Shown one piece after another: positions 62,864-64,000 of a stretch of DNA of 64,000 bases. Source of the stretch: Rhodocyclales bacterium (lineage in GTDB: Bacteria; Pseudomonadota; Gammaproteobacteria; Burkholderiales; Rhodocyclaceae); NCBI GenBank assembly GCA_016177805.1, contig JACOUN010000038.1, positions 1 through 64,000 on the forward strand. The letters run 5' to 3'. Below the pieces are notes generated by a model, which was given only the letters and a program-made list of their open reading frames with translations, was not told the DNA's origin and did no database searches. The stretch's first letter is position 1. The number at the start of each line of letters is the position of its first letter. A program made the position numbers and the translations under genes.

Positions 62864-63861
62864 TGCGTTGCAGATGCCTTGTGCTTGCGCGCGAGCGCCA
62901 TTGCGATCGCGAGGTCAACCGCCGCGAACAGGCTACCGGGGTCCGCACTTCCACTGCCTGCGATATCCAGCGCCGTGCCGTGATCGACCGAAGTCCGGAT
63001 GATGGGCAACCCCAGCGTGACATTGACCCCGCCGCCGAAGCTTGCGTACTTGAGCACCGGCAGGCCCTGGTCGTGGTACATGGCCAGCACCGCGTCTCCA
63101 CGTTCCAGCGTATGCGGCACGAACAAGGTGTCGGCGGGCAAGGGTCCGGTGAGATCCATGCCTTCGCGGCGCAGCTTGTCCAGCACGGGGGTGATCACTT
63201 CGATTTCCTCGCGCCCCATGTGCCCGCCCTCCCCCGCGTGCGGATTGAGCCCGGCCACCAGGATGCGCGGTTGCGCATGGCCAAAGCGGCTGACGAGGTC
63301 AGCATGCATGATGCGCAGCGTGGTTTCGAGCGCGTCCGGCGTCAGCGCGGCGGCCACCGCCGCCAGCGGCAGGTGGGTGGTGGCGAGCGCGACCTTCATC
63401 CCGCCGCCGACCAGCATCATCACCACCCTGGGGGTACCGGTCCGCTCGGCGAAGTACTCGGTGTGGCCGGTGAAGGGGGTGCCCGCATCATTGATCACCG
63501 CCTTGTGCACGGGCGCCGTGACGACACCCGCGAACTCACCCGCCAGACACCCGTCAATGGCGCGATCAAGCAATTGCAGCACGTACATGCCATTGGCCGG
63601 ATCGGGACGGCCGGCGTACGCGGGCGCACGCAAGGCGATGGAGCACACGTCCAGCGTCGCGGGCATCGGCGCCGATCCCGGCTGATGGTCGCGCACGCGA
63701 ACGCGACCGGCCAGAGGTCCGAGCCGCGAGCGGAGCAACTCGACATCGCCAAGCACTACCAGGCGCGCCGGCCACTCACGCAGCGCGAGATGGGCACACA
63801 ACTCGGGCCCTATGCCCGCCGGCTCGCCACTCGTGACGGCGATGACAGGCAAGCCGCTCAC
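62860..63861 (-). CDS. pdxA: 4-hydroxythreonine-4-phosphate dehydrogenase
   Basis: PdxA oxidises 4-phosphohydroxy-L-threonine in the deoxyxylulose-5-phosphate-dependent route to vitamin B6. 333 residues. Motifs: [55 protein letters not shown] with metal-binding histidine, and [12 protein letters not shown]. It lies 37 bp after surA and overlaps ksgA by 4 bp. Confidence 0.96.
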   Translation of the reverse strand: MSGLPVIAVTSGEPAGIGPELCAHLALREWPARLVVLGDVELLRSRLGPLAGRVRVRDHQPGSAPMPATLDVCSIALRAPAYAGRPDPANGMYVLQLLDRAIDGCLAGEFAGVVTAPVHKAVINDAGTPFTGHTEYFAERTGTPRVVMMLVGGGMKVALATTHLPLAAVAAALTPDALETTLRIMHADLVSRFGHAQPRILVAGLNPHAGEGGHMGREEIEVITPVLDKLRREGMDLTGPLPADTLFVPHTLERGDAVLAMYHDQGLPVLKYASFGGGVNVTLGLPIIRTSVDHGTALDIAGSGSADPGSLFAAVDLAIAMALARKHKASATQ

Positions 63862-63898
63862 TGAGCACGCCCCGAGGCCACCGGGTGATACGGCATGC

Positions 63899-64000
63899 TC
63901 AATCCCGATCCAGTCGGTACTCGACGTAGGTGCTGTCGCGCAGCTCGCGCAGCCACTCTTCGTAAGCTTCGTCGGCCTTGCGCTCGCGCAGCGCGTTGCG
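63899..64000 (-). CDS. surA: peptidyl-prolyl isomerase SurA, C-terminal end (partial)
   Basis: Thirty-three codons and a TGA at the edge of the window. The residues [20 protein letters not shown] and then [11 protein letters not shown] are typical of the last helix and strand of SurA, the periplasmic chaperone for outer-membrane proteins. The position immediately upstream of pdxA-ksgA supports it. The rest of the gene lies outside the window. Confidence 0.82.
   Translation of the reverse strand, partial: RNALRERKADEAYEEWLRELRDSTYVEYRLDRD

Overview
The window reads as a chromosomal segment of a high-GC betaproteobacterium, most likely of the Rhodocyclales (Azoarcus/Thauera-like). The reasons are the housekeeping gene orders (rpsU-dnaG-rpoD, surA-pdxA-ksgA), a system II cytochrome c maturation pair (ResB/CcsA), a short class I phosphoribulokinase, many PAS/GGDEF/EAL proteins, and a tRNA-Ile(CAU) gene split by a group I intron whose core closely resembles the Azoarcus tRNA intron. 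I see no phage, IS element, plasmid gene, rRNA or CRISPR array. The taxon is inferred from memory of gene families, not from a database search.

Layout. 1-450: low-information end, possibly the 3' end of a gene. 450-7100: folB, plsY, tsaD and the macromolecular synthesis cluster rpsU-dnaG-rpoD. 7181-7514: intron-split tRNA. 7547-9050: an ethylbenzene-dehydrogenase-type heme protein gene cut by an in-frame amber codon, preceded by an FNR-type site. 9182-17870: hemB, a candidate structured sRNA, engB, cytochrome c4, resB-ccsA, moeA, rpiA and phoU (with a Pho-box-like site). 18081-28112: yggX, a diguanylate cyclase overlapping argA, polyphosphate:AMP phosphotransferase, rsmE, an inositol-phosphatase-family gene, prk, a LysR regulator and gdhA. 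28319-36787: a DUF3422 gene, then the carbon cassette tkt-gap-pgk-pyk-fba. 36866-51216: a signalling block with four large GGDEF proteins (three also EAL), interrupted by fumC and closed by a PAS histidine kinase. 51455-52907: a remnant of an arsenosugar operon. 53034-56383: envelope genes (OmpA-type lipoprotein, second DUF3422 protein, FlgO-like lipoprotein pair). 56608-64000: purC, prlC, a broken DUF4124/glutaredoxin-like gene, an orphan solute-binding protein, xth, a DUF2892 remnant, ksgA, pdxA and the end of surA.

Themes. Carbon: prk, rpiA, tkt, gap, pgk and fba supply most of the Calvin cycle apart from RuBisCO, and also serve glycolysis/gluconeogenesis. Phosphate: phoU with a Pho-box-like site and a two-domain PPK2 enzyme. 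Respiration: cytochrome c4, system II maturation and an anaerobically controlled (but broken) heme protein. Signalling: five GGDEF proteins suggest strong c-di-GMP control.

The most unusual signals are the tRNA intron, apparently inserted between U33 and C34 with an atypical P1 helix; a run of five hairpins ending in an intrinsic terminator between hemB and engB (candidate sRNA with C-rich loops); the amber-split heme gene; and three short genes between 51 and 62 kb (arsS-like, DUF4124/glutaredoxin, DUF2892) that seem to keep both ends but lack their middles.
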